Assembly (NCBI RefSeq): GCF_000473245.1
Contig: NC_022524.1
Span: 1,388,501-1,452,500 of the forward strand
Reading direction: 5' to 3'
DNA: 64,000 nucleotides
Source of the DNA: Bacillus infantis NRRL B-14911
GTDB taxonomy: Bacteria > Bacillota > Bacilli > Bacillales > Cytobacillaceae
Shown here: positions 41,970-49,889 of the stretch, one piece after another
Layout: the number at the start of each line of letters is the position of its first letter
How positions within the stretch are numbered: the stretch's first letter is position 1
Program-made: the position numbers and the translations under genes
The notes under the pieces: generated by a model
Database searches by the model: none
Seen by the model: only the letters and a program-made list of their open reading frames with translations
What the model was told of the DNA's origin: nothing

Positions 41970-41972
41970 GAT

Positions 41973-42491
41973 TTAAAATTCCTTTCCAAAACGAAATGTT
42001 TCATATACTGTCCAAGAACCGTTTTCCAGCTGATAGAGCAGATGGAAGCGGTCGATTGTTTCCTCATAGTTGACACGCTCCATGCGGAGTGAGCCGAAGA
42101 CATCGGAATGCTCGTCATCCGAGAGCTTTTGCCCGACTGTAATATGGGGAACAAATGCATATTCCTGATTTTCGCCCCCGGGAAATATTTGATTGATTTC
42201 CGTGTGGAGTGCATCCAGGTAATCATCTGGTTCAACCTTAAGGTAAATCACGTTGTTGACCGGTTGAAAAGAGCTGAACTTATTGACCTTCATATTAAAA
42301 GGCCTAGCATTCTCAGCTGCTTTATGAAGCTTTTCGGAAAGCGATTCAGCCTGCTCATCAGTTGCCTCAAAAGCACCTTTCAGTGTCAAGTGCGGCGGAA
42401 TGAGAGCATAATGCGGATCATAGCGCTTCCGATAGGAATTGGCCAGATCTTGAAGTTTCTTTGCAGGAAATATAACTATTCCATATTTCAT
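41973..42491 (-). CDS. yjcG: 2H phosphoesterase YjcG (2'-5' RNA ligase-like)
   Basis: Member of the 2H phosphoesterase superfamily, 172 aa. The two HxT/S motifs are present: PPHLTLKG near residue 45 and VPHITVGQ near residue 117. It matches B. subtilis YjcG in length and N-terminus ([28 protein letters not shown]; key part KYGIVIFP). GGAGG lies 9 bases before the ATG at 42491; a longer frame to 42527 has no site. Its substrate, probably a cyclic or 2'-5' phosphodiester, is unknown. Confidence 0.92.
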   Translation of the reverse strand: MKYGIVIFPAKKLQDLANSYRKRYDPHYALIPPHLTLKGAFEATDEQAESLSEKLHKAAENARPFNMKVNKFSSFQPVNNVIYLKVEPDDYLDALHTEINQIFPGGENQEYAFVPHITVGQKLSDDEHSDVFGSLRMERVNYEETIDRFHLLYQLENGSWTVYETFRFGKEF

Positions 42492-42633
42492 CCTGAATAC
42501 CTCCATTGATAAAAATGATAAGCACATATATAAGATTTGTTTATCTATTATAACAAATTTTCCGACTTCAATGATATAACAGGTGCTTTTTTAAGGCCGA
42601 TTGTTTTTGAAAATCAATAAAATGTCTTAGGAT

Positions 42634-42745
42634 TGAAGGCTGAGGACGCCTTTTTTGCTAATGCGTCTTGTGCTTGAGGGCGTTGCCGCAGGACGCGGCG
42701 TACTTAGTCCGCGTTCCTCGATAGAACAGTCGCCTCCGCTTTTCT
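42634..42745. repeat. Dispersed intergenic repeat, copy 2 (short form)
   Basis: Shares with 20146-20395 the run GCTTGAGG...GTTGCCGCAGGACGCGGCGT...CTTAGTCCGCGTTCCT...CGCCTCCGC-TTTTC. The core hairpin is GCCGC-AGGAC-GCGGC here and GCCAC-AGGAC-GTGGC in copy 1, a paired change that keeps the stem. It lies directly at the 3' end of yjcH. Confidence 0.75.
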
Positions 42746-43467
42746 TAAAGCATGTGCTTCAAAGCTCTTTTAAAGTCCGGCTGCCAGTATTTCCAGGTAT
42801 GATTGCCTTCGAATTCGTCGTAGAAATATTGAAAACCTCTCTCAGATAATATGGATGAGAGACTTCTATTTGGTGTAAGGAAGTCTTCTATTTCTCCTTT
42901 AGTCGTTTTTACTTCTGTCTCTTGCGTGCCGACTACATGATAGATATTCAGCAGGCCGGGGGTTGGAAAGCTCCGGGCAGCTTTAAGGATGCTTTCGTCC
43001 ACATAAGGAGATTGAAGGATTGTTTTCCCGAATGTATGCGGATATTCCAGCGAAGCCAGGAGCGAGACTGAAGCGCCAAGTGAGTCTCCGGCCAAAATGC
43101 GGCCCTGCCCCATTTGATAAGTAGGGAATTCTGCATCAAGGTAAGGCACGAGCTCATGTGCCAGGAATCGTATGTACGCCCTGTGTTTATCTCCCTCCGG
43201 ATGATATTTGCTTCTGCGGTCATGCACATTTTTATAAGGGATGCCCACAATGATAACGTTTTCTATTTCTCTTTTGTGAAGGAGCTCGTCCGCTGCCCGT
43301 CCTGCCCGTCCCATTTGGAAATAATCCTTTCCATCCTGGGCAATGAGAAGGGAATATTTATAAAGAGGAGAATAAGAGGGAGGAAGATAGATAAGTATAT
43401 CCAGCTCTTCTCCCAGCTCCCTGCTCTGAAAAGAGATTTCTTTTATCGTTCCTTTTTGAATTTCCAT
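42745..43467 (-). CDS. yjcH: Esterase/alpha-beta hydrolase YjcH
   Basis: Esterase D-like alpha/beta hydrolase of 240 aa. The nucleophile elbow is AGDSLGASVSLLAS (near residue 128), preceded by RFLAHELVPYLDAEFPT and followed by a C-terminal GNHTWKYWQPDFKRAL carrying the catalytic histidine. It resembles enterochelin-esterase-type proteins. GGAGG precedes the ATG. It is the third yjcF-yjcG-yjcH neighbour, as in B. subtilis, but here is separated from yjcG by the repeat element. Substrate unknown. Confidence 0.9.
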   Translation of the reverse strand: MEIQKGTIKEISFQSRELGEELDILIYLPPSYSPLYKYSLLIAQDGKDYFQMGRAGRAADELLHKREIENVIIVGIPYKNVHDRRSKYHPEGDKHRAYIRFLAHELVPYLDAEFPTYQMGQGRILAGDSLGASVSLLASLEYPHTFGKTILQSPYVDESILKAARSFPTPGLLNIYHVVGTQETEVKTTKGEIEDFLTPNRSLSSILSERGFQYFYDEFEGNHTWKYWQPDFKRALKHML

Positions 43468-43709
43468 TCCAGACCTCCATTAACAGCTTTGTAAGCCTTT
43501 TAAAAGGAATTCTAACATAAGAATTTAAGAATTGCCCAATCTGTGCACCTTATTGGTTCAGCCTATTGCAGTAATATGTTATTATTGGATAATAAATCCA
43601 ATCTTAATCCATGAATATTAATAACTCTTCAACATTGAAGGCAAAGACAGTTTTCCTTGCCGGCATAACCGCCCCGCTATTGGTTTTAGGACCGACCAGG
43701 GGATGGTAA

Positions 43710-43740
43710 TTGACAATTGTGCAAAAGTTTATGTTAAAAT
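43710..43740 (+). promoter_or_regulatory. Weak promoter candidate for the TAXI transporter
   Basis: TTGACA (43710-43715) and TAAAAT (43735-43740) are good elements but 19 bases apart. The rest of the 314-base gap shows nothing else convincing. Confidence 0.35.
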
Positions 43741-43781
43741 AAACTTGAGAAATTCTAAATAAAAACAGAGGGGGAAATTCT

Positions 43782-44780
43782 ATGAAAAGAAAAAGTTTTC
43801 TACTTTCAGCAGCATTGCTGCTGGCGCTTTCTATGATTCTTGCTGCCTGCGGCGGCAATTCAGATGAAGGCGGTTCAGACAATGGAGGGGAAGGCGGATC
43901 AGAAAAGCCTAAATTCCTCAGCATCGTTACCGGTGGAACCGGCGGTACATACTTCCCGCTTGGAGGCGCATTTGCGGATATCATTTCCGATGAAACCGGC
44001 ATCCAGGCCAATGCTGAAACATCAGGCGCTTCTGCCGAGAACATGAATACGCTTAAGGATGGAAATGCTGAAATTGCTTTTTCACAAACTGATATTGCCT
44101 CATATGCAAAAGATGGAAAGCTGATGTTTGAAGGTTCTGCTGTTGACAATGTCAGCGCTATCGGAACGCTTTATCCTGAAACGATTCAAATCGTCACTAC
44201 AGCTAAATCCGGCATCAAATCTGTTGAGGATTTGAAAGGCAAGAAGGTTTCTGTCGGTGCTCCAGGTTCAGGCACGAACCCGAATGCAGAACAGATCCTT
44301 GAAGTGCATGGGATGACATTTGATGACATCGACAAGCAGGATCTTTCTTTTGACGAGTCTACTGCAGGTATCCAGGATGGAACTATCGATGCGGCTTTCG
44401 TAACTGCCGGAACTCCTACTGGTGCTGTTGAAGGTCTTTCAGCAACTGAAGAAGTTGTCATTGTTCCTATCGAACAAGACAAAATTGATGCTCTGATTGA
44501 GAAGTACCCTTATTATATCCAGGATGAAGTCCCATCTGGAACTTACGGACTCTCTGATGCAGTAGCAACTGTTGCTGTACAGGCGATGCTTGTCGTGGCA
44601 AATGACCTGTCTGAAGATACGGTTTACGACATTACTAAGGCTATCTTTGAAAACACAGACAAGATCACACACGCAAAAGGCAAATTGATTACAGCTGAAA
44701 GTGCTCTTAATGGGGTAGGCATCGATGTGCACCCGGGAGCTCAGAAGTATTTTGACGAAAAAGGCGTAAAAGCCGAATAG
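43782..44780 (+). CDS. TAXI-family TRAP transporter substrate-binding lipoprotein
   Basis: Extracytoplasmic receptor of a TRAP transporter, 332 aa. The signal peptide ends in a lipobox, ILAACGGN (cysteine near 23), followed by a Ser/Gly/Glu-rich linker. The mature part begins IVTGGTGGTYFPLGGAFADIIS, the TAXI (TRAP-associated extracytoplasmic immunogenic) hallmark, with TSGASAENMNTLKDG and VSVGAPGSGTNPNAEQIL. AGAGGGGGA precedes the ATG. Known TAXI ligands include glutamate and other carboxylates; the ligand here is unknown. Hairpins follow before the next gene. Confidence 0.94.
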   Translation: MKRKSFLLSAALLLALSMILAACGGNSDEGGSDNGGEGGSEKPKFLSIVTGGTGGTYFPLGGAFADIISDETGIQANAETSGASAENMNTLKDGNAEIAFSQTDIASYAKDGKLMFEGSAVDNVSAIGTLYPETIQIVTTAKSGIKSVEDLKGKKVSVGAPGSGTNPNAEQILEVHGMTFDDIDKQDLSFDESTAGIQDGTIDAAFVTAGTPTGAVEGLSATEEVVIVPIEQDKIDALIEKYPYYIQDEVPSGTYGLSDAVATVAVQAMLVVANDLSEDTVYDITKAIFENTDKITHAKGKLITAESALNGVGIDVHPGAQKYFDEKGVKAE

Positions 44781-44810
44781 TCTGCTGATTTTTCTAAATG
44801 GCTTCACCCT

Positions 44811-44849
44811 GGCCGGCGCCGCAAACCTGAACAGGTTACCGCGCCGGTC
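44811..44849 (+). promoter_or_regulatory. Intergenic hairpin after the TAXI receptor gene
   Basis: CCGGCGC/GCGCCGG outer arms with an inner AACCTGAACAGGTT stem-loop, no T-run. A second hairpin lies at about 44905-44940, followed by TTTTC. Both probably favour receptor mRNA over the downstream membrane genes. Confidence 0.55.
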
Positions 44850-44953
44850 AATTCTCTTTAAGAGGACCTGAAGTTTAAGTCAGCCTTAGCCCAATGAGAG
44901 ATGGGCCAGGTGAAGGTGTTGGCCTTCATCCCATTTTCTAACAGGGGGTCCTG

Positions 44954-45484
44954 ATGAAAAAACGAACTAGATTGAAGAGAGCATTATTGCTGCTTCCCCT
45001 CTTAATTGCTGCCATTGCAATTATTATCTTTATCCCTTACAAAAAAGCACTTGTAATTCAATACCAAAATACAGGCAAAGTGCTTGCCTATATCCCTTTC
45101 ACCGAGGAAGAAATTTTTAAAATAAAATATACCCATTCAATCCATCTTTCAGATGTGGTAGAGAGCTATAAACCAACAAAGGATTTGAAGATCCGGCAAT
45201 ACGAGCTTATGTATGAAGATTTTGCGATCGGCATGCCTGACAACGCTTCCGCAGGTGAGGTATTTGAACAAAAGGACGGGAAATACTATATCCGGAATAT
45301 GAATAGAGTATTCCCTCATTTTGATATGCGGACAGGCAAGGTCAGGGCAAATCATAGAATTATATATAACGGAACCGAGTATCCTATGGCAGGTTTTATC
45401 GAGCCGGGAACATGGGTAAGATTTACAATTGATAAAATAAACATTTACCAGCAGTTGGAAGGAGTGAATATCCTTGAGCAATAA
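44954..45484 (+). CDS. DUF1850 protein of the TRAP transporter
   Basis: The 176-aa product has one N-terminal membrane segment (about residues 10-28) and a DUF1850 domain with FKIKYTHSIHLSDVVESYKP, YEDFAIGMPDNAS and RFTIDKINIYQQLEGVNI. DUF1850 genes are regular partners of TAXI-type TRAP systems. The ATG follows GGGGGTCC. The last 11 bases overlap the start of the permease gene, so translation is coupled. Role unknown, presumably assembly or regulation of the transporter. Confidence 0.88.
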   Translation: MKKRTRLKRALLLLPLLIAAIAIIIFIPYKKALVIQYQNTGKVLAYIPFTEEEIFKIKYTHSIHLSDVVESYKPTKDLKIRQYELMYEDFAIGMPDNASAGEVFEQKDGKYYIRNMNRVFPHFDMRTGKVRANHRIIYNGTEYPMAGFIEPGTWVRFTIDKINIYQQLEGVNILEQ

Positions 45485-47435
45485 AGGAGAAACACTGACT
45501 CAGGAACAGCAGCAGGAGCTGCTCGAAAAATATGATCCCGAAGCGGGGACGCGAAAGCTGAAGGGAGTGCTGGGATGGATTGTCTTTTTAGGCTTGCTGT
45601 CCTTCTCCCTATTTCAGCTTTACACTGGAATATTCGGTGTATTGACAGCGCAGCTACAGCGTTCCATCCACTTGGGATTTGCACTTGCGCTTATTTTTCT
45701 TCTTTTCCCGGCGAGGAAAAAGGACAGGGGGAAAAAGCATAAGGTAGCTTGGTATGATTTAATCCTTGCCATTGCTGCGGTTGCAGTAGGGGCATACTGG
45801 CCGCTTATGATTGATGAAATCGTTATGAGGGTCGGCCGTTTGACTGATCTTGATTTTTATATTGGACTTACAGCAATCATCCTTGTCCTTGAGGCAACCA
45901 GGAGGGCAGTCGGGCTTCCTATAACCATCATTGCTGCCCTTTTTCTTGCGTATGCCTTATACGGTCCTTATATGCCCGGATTCCTTGCGCACAGAGGCTT
46001 GGATCTCCAAAGGCTGGTGCAGACGATGTTCTTTACAACCGAAGGGATATTGGGTACGCCCCTCGGAGTTTCTGCCACCTTCATTTTCCTGTTCCTGCTG
46101 TTCGGGTCGTTCCTGGTAAAAACGGGTGTGGGGCAATATTTCAATGATCTGGCTGTCAGCATTGCCGGAAAAAGGACAGGCGGGCCTGCGAAGGTAGCGA
46201 TCTTCTCCAGTGCACTTCAGGGTACGATCAGCGGGAGCTCAGTTGCCAATGTGGTAACTTCAGGTTCTTTTACAATCCCGATGATGAAAAAGCTTGGATA
46301 CAAGAAGGAATTTGCCGGAGCGGTTGAGGCAGCAGCTTCTACAGGCGGACAGCTGATGCCGCCAATCATGGGGGCTGCGGCCTTCCTGATGGTCGAATTC
46401 ATTGGCGGAGGCATCACCTACTGGGATATTGCCAAAGCAGCAGCGATTCCTGCCCTTCTTTATTTCACGGGGATATGGATCATGACCCACTTTGAAGCGA
46501 AAAGAATAGGGCTCAGGGGCCTGAAGAAAGAAGAAATGCCAAACCGCAAAAAAGTGCTGAGCAAAATCTATCTGCTGCTGCCTATCCTGGCAGTGGTCGT
46601 CCTGCTTATGAGCGGTATGAGTGTAATTAGGGCCGCTCTCTGGTCTATCCTCATTACAATAGCAGTCAGCGCTATCAAAAAAGAAACCAGGATTAATTTT
46701 AAAGATGCTATTGACGCGCTCGTTGACGGTGCAAGAACTGCCCTTGGTGTAGCCGCTGCAACCGCAGCTGCCGGCATTATCGTCGGTGTGGTAACCAAGA
46801 CAGGGCTGGGGCTGAAGCTGGCAAATGGACTGCTTGATCTGGCCGGCGGTGCTTTAATACCGACGCTTATGCTCACGATGCTGGCTGCCATCGTCCTCGG
46901 GATGGGTTCACCGACGACAGCAAACTACGTCATTACATCAACCATCGCGGCACCTGCCATCATTTTGCTTGGTGTGCCTGATTTATCAGCCCACCTGTTT
47001 GTCTTTTATTTTGGCATCATTGCCGATATTACACCGCCAGTTGCACTTGCAGCCTTCGCAGCCGCTGGTGTATCCGGAGGGGAGCCGATCAAGACCGGGG
47101 TCAATTCGGCGAAGCTGGCGATCGCGGCCTTTATCATTCCGTATATGTTCGTTCTTTCGCCTGAATTGTTAATGATTGATACAACATGGTATTATCTGGT
47201 CTGGGTAGTCTTTACTGCTCTTGCGGGAATGATGGCTATCGGGTCAGGTGTTATCGGCTACTGGTTCAGAAGGCTGTGGTGGTTTGAACGCATAATCGGC
47301 ATTGTTGGTGGTTTATGCCTCATCTATCCAGAAACTTTAACAGATATAATCGGCCTTGTTTCATTTGCAGCTCTTATCATCCTTCAGTTCGTTATTAAAA
47401 GGGATGATTCACTAAAGCCGCAGACTGCAGGCTGA
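45474..47435 (+). CDS. TRAP transporter fused permease (TAXI type)
   Basis: Membrane protein of 653 aa that combines the small (DctQ-like) and large (DctM-like) TRAP subunits. There are about 16-18 hydrophobic segments; GPAKVAIFSSALQGTISGSSVANVVTSGSFTIPMMKK and the later MGSPTTANYVITSTIAAPAI are the family's substrate and ion site motifs. The start is TTG at 45474 with AAGGAG upstream. It uses a sodium or proton gradient to import the ligand delivered by the TAXI protein. A terminator follows. Confidence 0.94.
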   Translation: MSNKGETLTQEQQQELLEKYDPEAGTRKLKGVLGWIVFLGLLSFSLFQLYTGIFGVLTAQLQRSIHLGFALALIFLLFPARKKDRGKKHKVAWYDLILAIAAVAVGAYWPLMIDEIVMRVGRLTDLDFYIGLTAIILVLEATRRAVGLPITIIAALFLAYALYGPYMPGFLAHRGLDLQRLVQTMFFTTEGILGTPLGVSATFIFLFLLFGSFLVKTGVGQYFNDLAVSIAGKRTGGPAKVAIFSSALQGTISGSSVANVVTSGSFTIPMMKKLGYKKEFAGAVEAAASTGGQLMPPIMGAAAFLMVEFIGGGITYWDIAKAAAIPALLYFTGIWIMTHFEAKRIGLRGLKKEEMPNRKKVLSKIYLLLPILAVVVLLMSGMSVIRAALWSILITIAVSAIKKETRINFKDAIDALVDGARTALGVAAATAAAGIIVGVVTKTGLGLKLANGLLDLAGGALIPTLMLTMLAAIVLGMGSPTTANYVITSTIAAPAIILLGVPDLSAHLFVFYFGIIADITPPVALAAFAAAGVSGGEPIKTGVNSAKLAIAAFIIPYMFVLSPELLMIDTTWYYLVWVVFTALAGMMAIGSGVIGYWFRRLWWFERIIGIVGGLCLIYPETLTDIIGLVSFAALIILQFVIKRDDSLKPQTAG

Positions 47436-47442
47436 ATTACAA

Positions 47443-47468
47443 AGGGAGTCCAATCGGGCTCCTTTTTT
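47443..47468 (+). terminator. Terminator after the TRAP operon
   Basis: GGGAGTCC/GGGCTCC stem with a short loop, then T6. Confidence 0.75.
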
Positions 47469-47606
47469 GAATGATTAAAATTGTGATAATATGGATGTGG
47501 AGGAAGATTTTTGAATATTAACATAGCTTGATTGCAAATCGAGTGGGGCGGAGGCGAAATATAGGTGGCCAAAGCAGAAGAGCTAATCCCAATACAAATA
47601 TTGAAA

Positions 47607-47831
47607 TTAGCTGATTTTACGGTATGTCTGCTCTTTTTCCGGCATGAGCGAAAGAATGTTTTCGAGCTTGAAGATTCTCATTTGCCTTCTTGTGAAGCAA
47701 TAGGCAAGAACGGTAGTCCCATTTATATCCTTTACTAAAATCTTCCTTTGTGTCAGCTTGTTCTTGGCGGAAAGATAGATTACCTGTATAGCCATATTTT
47801 TTTCCATTGATCTGTATAAAATGCCTTTCAT
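47607..47831 (-). CDS. Small WYL-like protein
   Basis: The 74-aa protein reads like a single WYL-type SH3-barrel: IQVIYLSAKNKLTQRKILVKDINGTTVLAYC followed by FTRRQMRIFKLENILSL (the R-R-x-x-R-x-F pattern of the WYL ligand site). GGGAGG lies 8 bases before the ATG. Similar stand-alone mini-WYL proteins occur in Bacillus; WYL domains bind nucleic acids or nucleotides. The gene is isolated between two + strand operons. Confidence 0.7.
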   Translation of the reverse strand: MKGILYRSMEKNMAIQVIYLSAKNKLTQRKILVKDINGTTVLAYCFTRRQMRIFKLENILSLMPEKEQTYRKIS

Positions 47832-48003
47832 TTAGTTTTCCTCCCATTAAGCCTTCTTAGGGCTTTCATTTCTTGTATTTTTATTATATGCGAACAAATG
47901 TTCTTTTTCAAGTATGAGGCTTAACTTTTTTTCATTTTTTTACATTTTAGAGTCACATGATATATCGGTGCTTGCTTTAAAGAAAATCGACTAGGGGATT
48001 ACT

Positions 48004-48831
48004 ATGAATAAGCATATGATTGAATTAATTGAGGCAGAGAAAAACATAAAAGGGAAGATGATTCTCACTAATATTAATTTAAAGCTGGATGAGGGTGAAC
48101 GGGCAGCTATAATCGGGCACAATGGCTCTGGGAAAAGCACCTTATTGAAACTGATGGCAGGTTTTTTTGAACCTACTGCCGGAAGCGTAAAAAGGAGGAC
48201 CAAGAAGATCGGGTTTGTTCCTGAACATTTCCCTGATCAAAATCGGTTCAGGATGAGAGAGTTTCTTTTGTCTGCAGGAAGAATGGGAGGCCGAACGAAG
48301 TCAGAGCTTGAGGAAGAGATTGAATATTATGCTGAGTTATTCAATGCAGAAGGGTTTCTGGAAACTCCCTTGAAGAATTGTTCTAAGGGAACGATGCAGA
48401 AGGCTGGGATTATCCAGGCCCTTCTGCTGCAGCCGGATGTTCTCCTCCTGGATGAGCCATTGACCGGTCTGGACGAGGAAGCCCAGCAGGCATTCCTCAG
48501 GTACCTTCCAGGCCTTAAAGGAAAAATGGCCATTGCTTTTACTGCTCATGAAAACTTCCTTGTCAGAGAGGCGGCGGACAGGGTGATTGAATTGGAAAAT
48601 GGTTCTGTTGTATCTGATGTTAATAATGTTGCAGAAGCCGTAAAATACATAAAAGCCCTAGTCCCGCATATTTCAATCCTAAAAGAGTTGCCAGCTGTTC
48701 AGTATAGCCAATTGGACCATAACCTGTTTATTATTAAAGAAGCAGCTTCGGCATCAGACGTCCTTCTAAAAAGCCTTCTTGATTCTGGCTGTTCAATTGT
48801 TGAAGTGATAGAAAGGGGGGGAGCGCTTTGA
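48004..48831 (+). CDS. ABC transporter ATP-binding protein
   Basis: ATPase of 275 aa with Walker A GHNGSGKSTLLKL, the signature NCSKGTMQKAGIIQAL and Walker B VLLLDEPLTGLDEEAQQAF, followed by a switch histidine segment FTAHENF. The C-terminal 60 residues look like an extra small domain. It is a typical exporter-type (CcmA/NatA-like) subunit. Its stop overlaps the start of the downstream permease gene. The transported substrate cannot be predicted. Confidence 0.9.
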   Translation: MNKHMIELIEAEKNIKGKMILTNINLKLDEGERAAIIGHNGSGKSTLLKLMAGFFEPTAGSVKRRTKKIGFVPEHFPDQNRFRMREFLLSAGRMGGRTKSELEEEIEYYAELFNAEGFLETPLKNCSKGTMQKAGIIQALLLQPDVLLLDEPLTGLDEEAQQAFLRYLPGLKGKMAIAFTAHENFLVREAADRVIELENGSVVSDVNNVAEAVKYIKALVPHISILKELPAVQYSQLDHNLFIIKEAASASDVLLKSLLDSGCSIVEVIERGGAL

Positions 48832-49532
48832 TGGCTTTCCTTCAGTATCAGCTCAGAAGTGTAATCAGATCTTACAGATTCCTGCCTCCGTATACTGTTT
48901 ACCTGGTCTGGATTTTCGTATTGTACACCTACGAAGGGGCACCCGTCCTTAGCAGCTACGCGGTCTCATCGATTGCTTTATATTTGTGTACAGCCTGGCT
49001 GGGCATGCTTTTCTTTTCCTTGGATCAGGAACAGGAAAAGTTTATCCTTATGTCACACCTGGGCAGCAAAAAGAAATACCTTGCTGGCAAGGCAGCTGCT
49101 GTGTTTGTCTCCTCCCTGCCGCTCATGATATTTGCTATCTACTTTCCTGTGATCACAGGAAGCTTTAGATTGGAAATGGAGATTTCTTTTTACCTGCTGG
49201 CTTTCTATGCCCATATTATGCTGGCGATTCTGGGCCTGCTTGTATCAATGCTTTTCTCTGGCGGACTGAACGCGGATAAAAGGTATGCCTGGCTGGCCGC
49301 TGTTCTCATACTTACAGCTTCATTAGCAGCAGAATCAGCTGCAGATGAGTGGAAGGGAGCTTCCTGGTTCCTGTGGCTGCTGCCCCCTGTCATGAGGGCG
49401 CTGAGTTATCTAAGCCAGGGGGACATTGCGGCTAAACTGGCACCATTGCTTAAAGACAGTCTGATTATAGTGGCTTACTGTTTGGCAGCAGCTGCTGCGG
49501 GGGTTCGTTTATTTTTAAAAAAGGAAGCGTGA
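48831..49532 (+). CDS. ABC transporter membrane subunit
   Basis: Integral membrane protein of 233 aa with about six hydrophobic segments and no recognisable soluble domain. The start overlaps the ATPase stop (TGATG) with a strong GAAAGGGGGG 8 bases upstream, so it is the permease partner of the ATPase. No family assignment beyond ABC-2-like. A TTG at 48828 is in frame but less likely. Confidence 0.8.
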   Translation: MAFLQYQLRSVIRSYRFLPPYTVYLVWIFVLYTYEGAPVLSSYAVSSIALYLCTAWLGMLFFSLDQEQEKFILMSHLGSKKKYLAGKAAAVFVSSLPLMIFAIYFPVITGSFRLEMEISFYLLAFYAHIMLAILGLLVSMLFSGGLNADKRYAWLAAVLILTASLAAESAADEWKGASWFLWLLPPVMRALSYLSQGDIAAKLAPLLKDSLIIVAYCLAAAAAGVRLFLKKEA

Positions 49533-49587
49533 ATGGACATCGATTGAGGATTCATATTTAACAAATTGGTTAAGGGGAACTGTCACA

Positions 49588-49617
49588 TGCCTCTTTAGGC
49601 AATGGAGACGTTCTCCA
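49588..49617 (+). other. Two adjacent short hairpins
   Basis: TGCCT-CTTT-AGGCA (49588-49601) and TGGAGA-CGT-TCTCCA (49603-49617) follow the ABC operon. No T-run follows, so termination is doubtful. Confidence 0.45.
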
Positions 49618-49666
49618 AACCGCAAAATAAAAAATATATTAAAACGAAAAAATATCTGAAATAGTA

Positions 49667-49694
49667 TTGACTTTGCCCCGAAAATGAATATAAT
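49667..49694 (+). promoter_or_regulatory. Promoter of tRNA-Val
   Basis: TTGACT, 16 bases, TATAAT; predicted transcript start about 15 bases before the mature tRNA. Confidence 0.7.
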
Positions 49695-49714
49695 TAAATA
49701 TGTAGTTAAGACAC

Positions 49715-49786
49715 GATCTGATAGTTCAGCGGGAGAATACTTCCTTGACAGGGAAGGGGTCGGGGGTTCGAATCCCTCTCAGATCA
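49715..49786 (+). tRNA. tRNA-Val (anticodon GAC)
   Basis: A full cloverleaf can be drawn: acceptor GATCTGA/TCAGATC, D-arm GTTC/GAAT, anticodon stem CTTCC/GGAAG with loop TTGACAG (anticodon GAC), T-arm GGGGG/CCCTC with loop TTCGAAT, discriminator A. Length is 72 nt. CCA is not encoded and must be added. It is a lone tRNA gene with its own promoter and terminator. Confidence 0.95.
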
Positions 49787-49794
49787 TACTGAAG

Positions 49795-49829
49795 GATGCG
49801 TGGCAGTATAATGCCACGCATCTTTTTTT
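49795..49829 (+). terminator. Terminator after tRNA-Val
   Basis: Perfect 11-bp stem GATGCGTGGCA/TGCCACGCATC with a 6-base loop and T7. Confidence 0.9.
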
Positions 49830-49850
49830 GATGATATTTAGTATAGAAGC

Positions 49851-49888
49851 AAAAAAGGGCTGCCGAGATTTATCGGCAGCCCTTTTTG
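49851..49888. terminator. Terminator of the flavin monooxygenase gene
   Basis: AAAAAAGGGCTGCCGA/TCGGCAGCCCTTTTT with a 6-base loop; T-run on the - strand side. Confidence 0.8.
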
Positions 49889-49889
49889 T

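Noticed and set aside
43613-43711. 32-codon frame MNINNSSTLKAK... before the TAXI gene
   Set aside because: It looks like a signal peptide but has no ribosome binding site and overlaps the promoter candidate.
49715-49786. tRNA-Val as an integration site for a mobile element
   Set aside because: No integrase gene or direct repeat of the tRNA 3' end is seen nearby.
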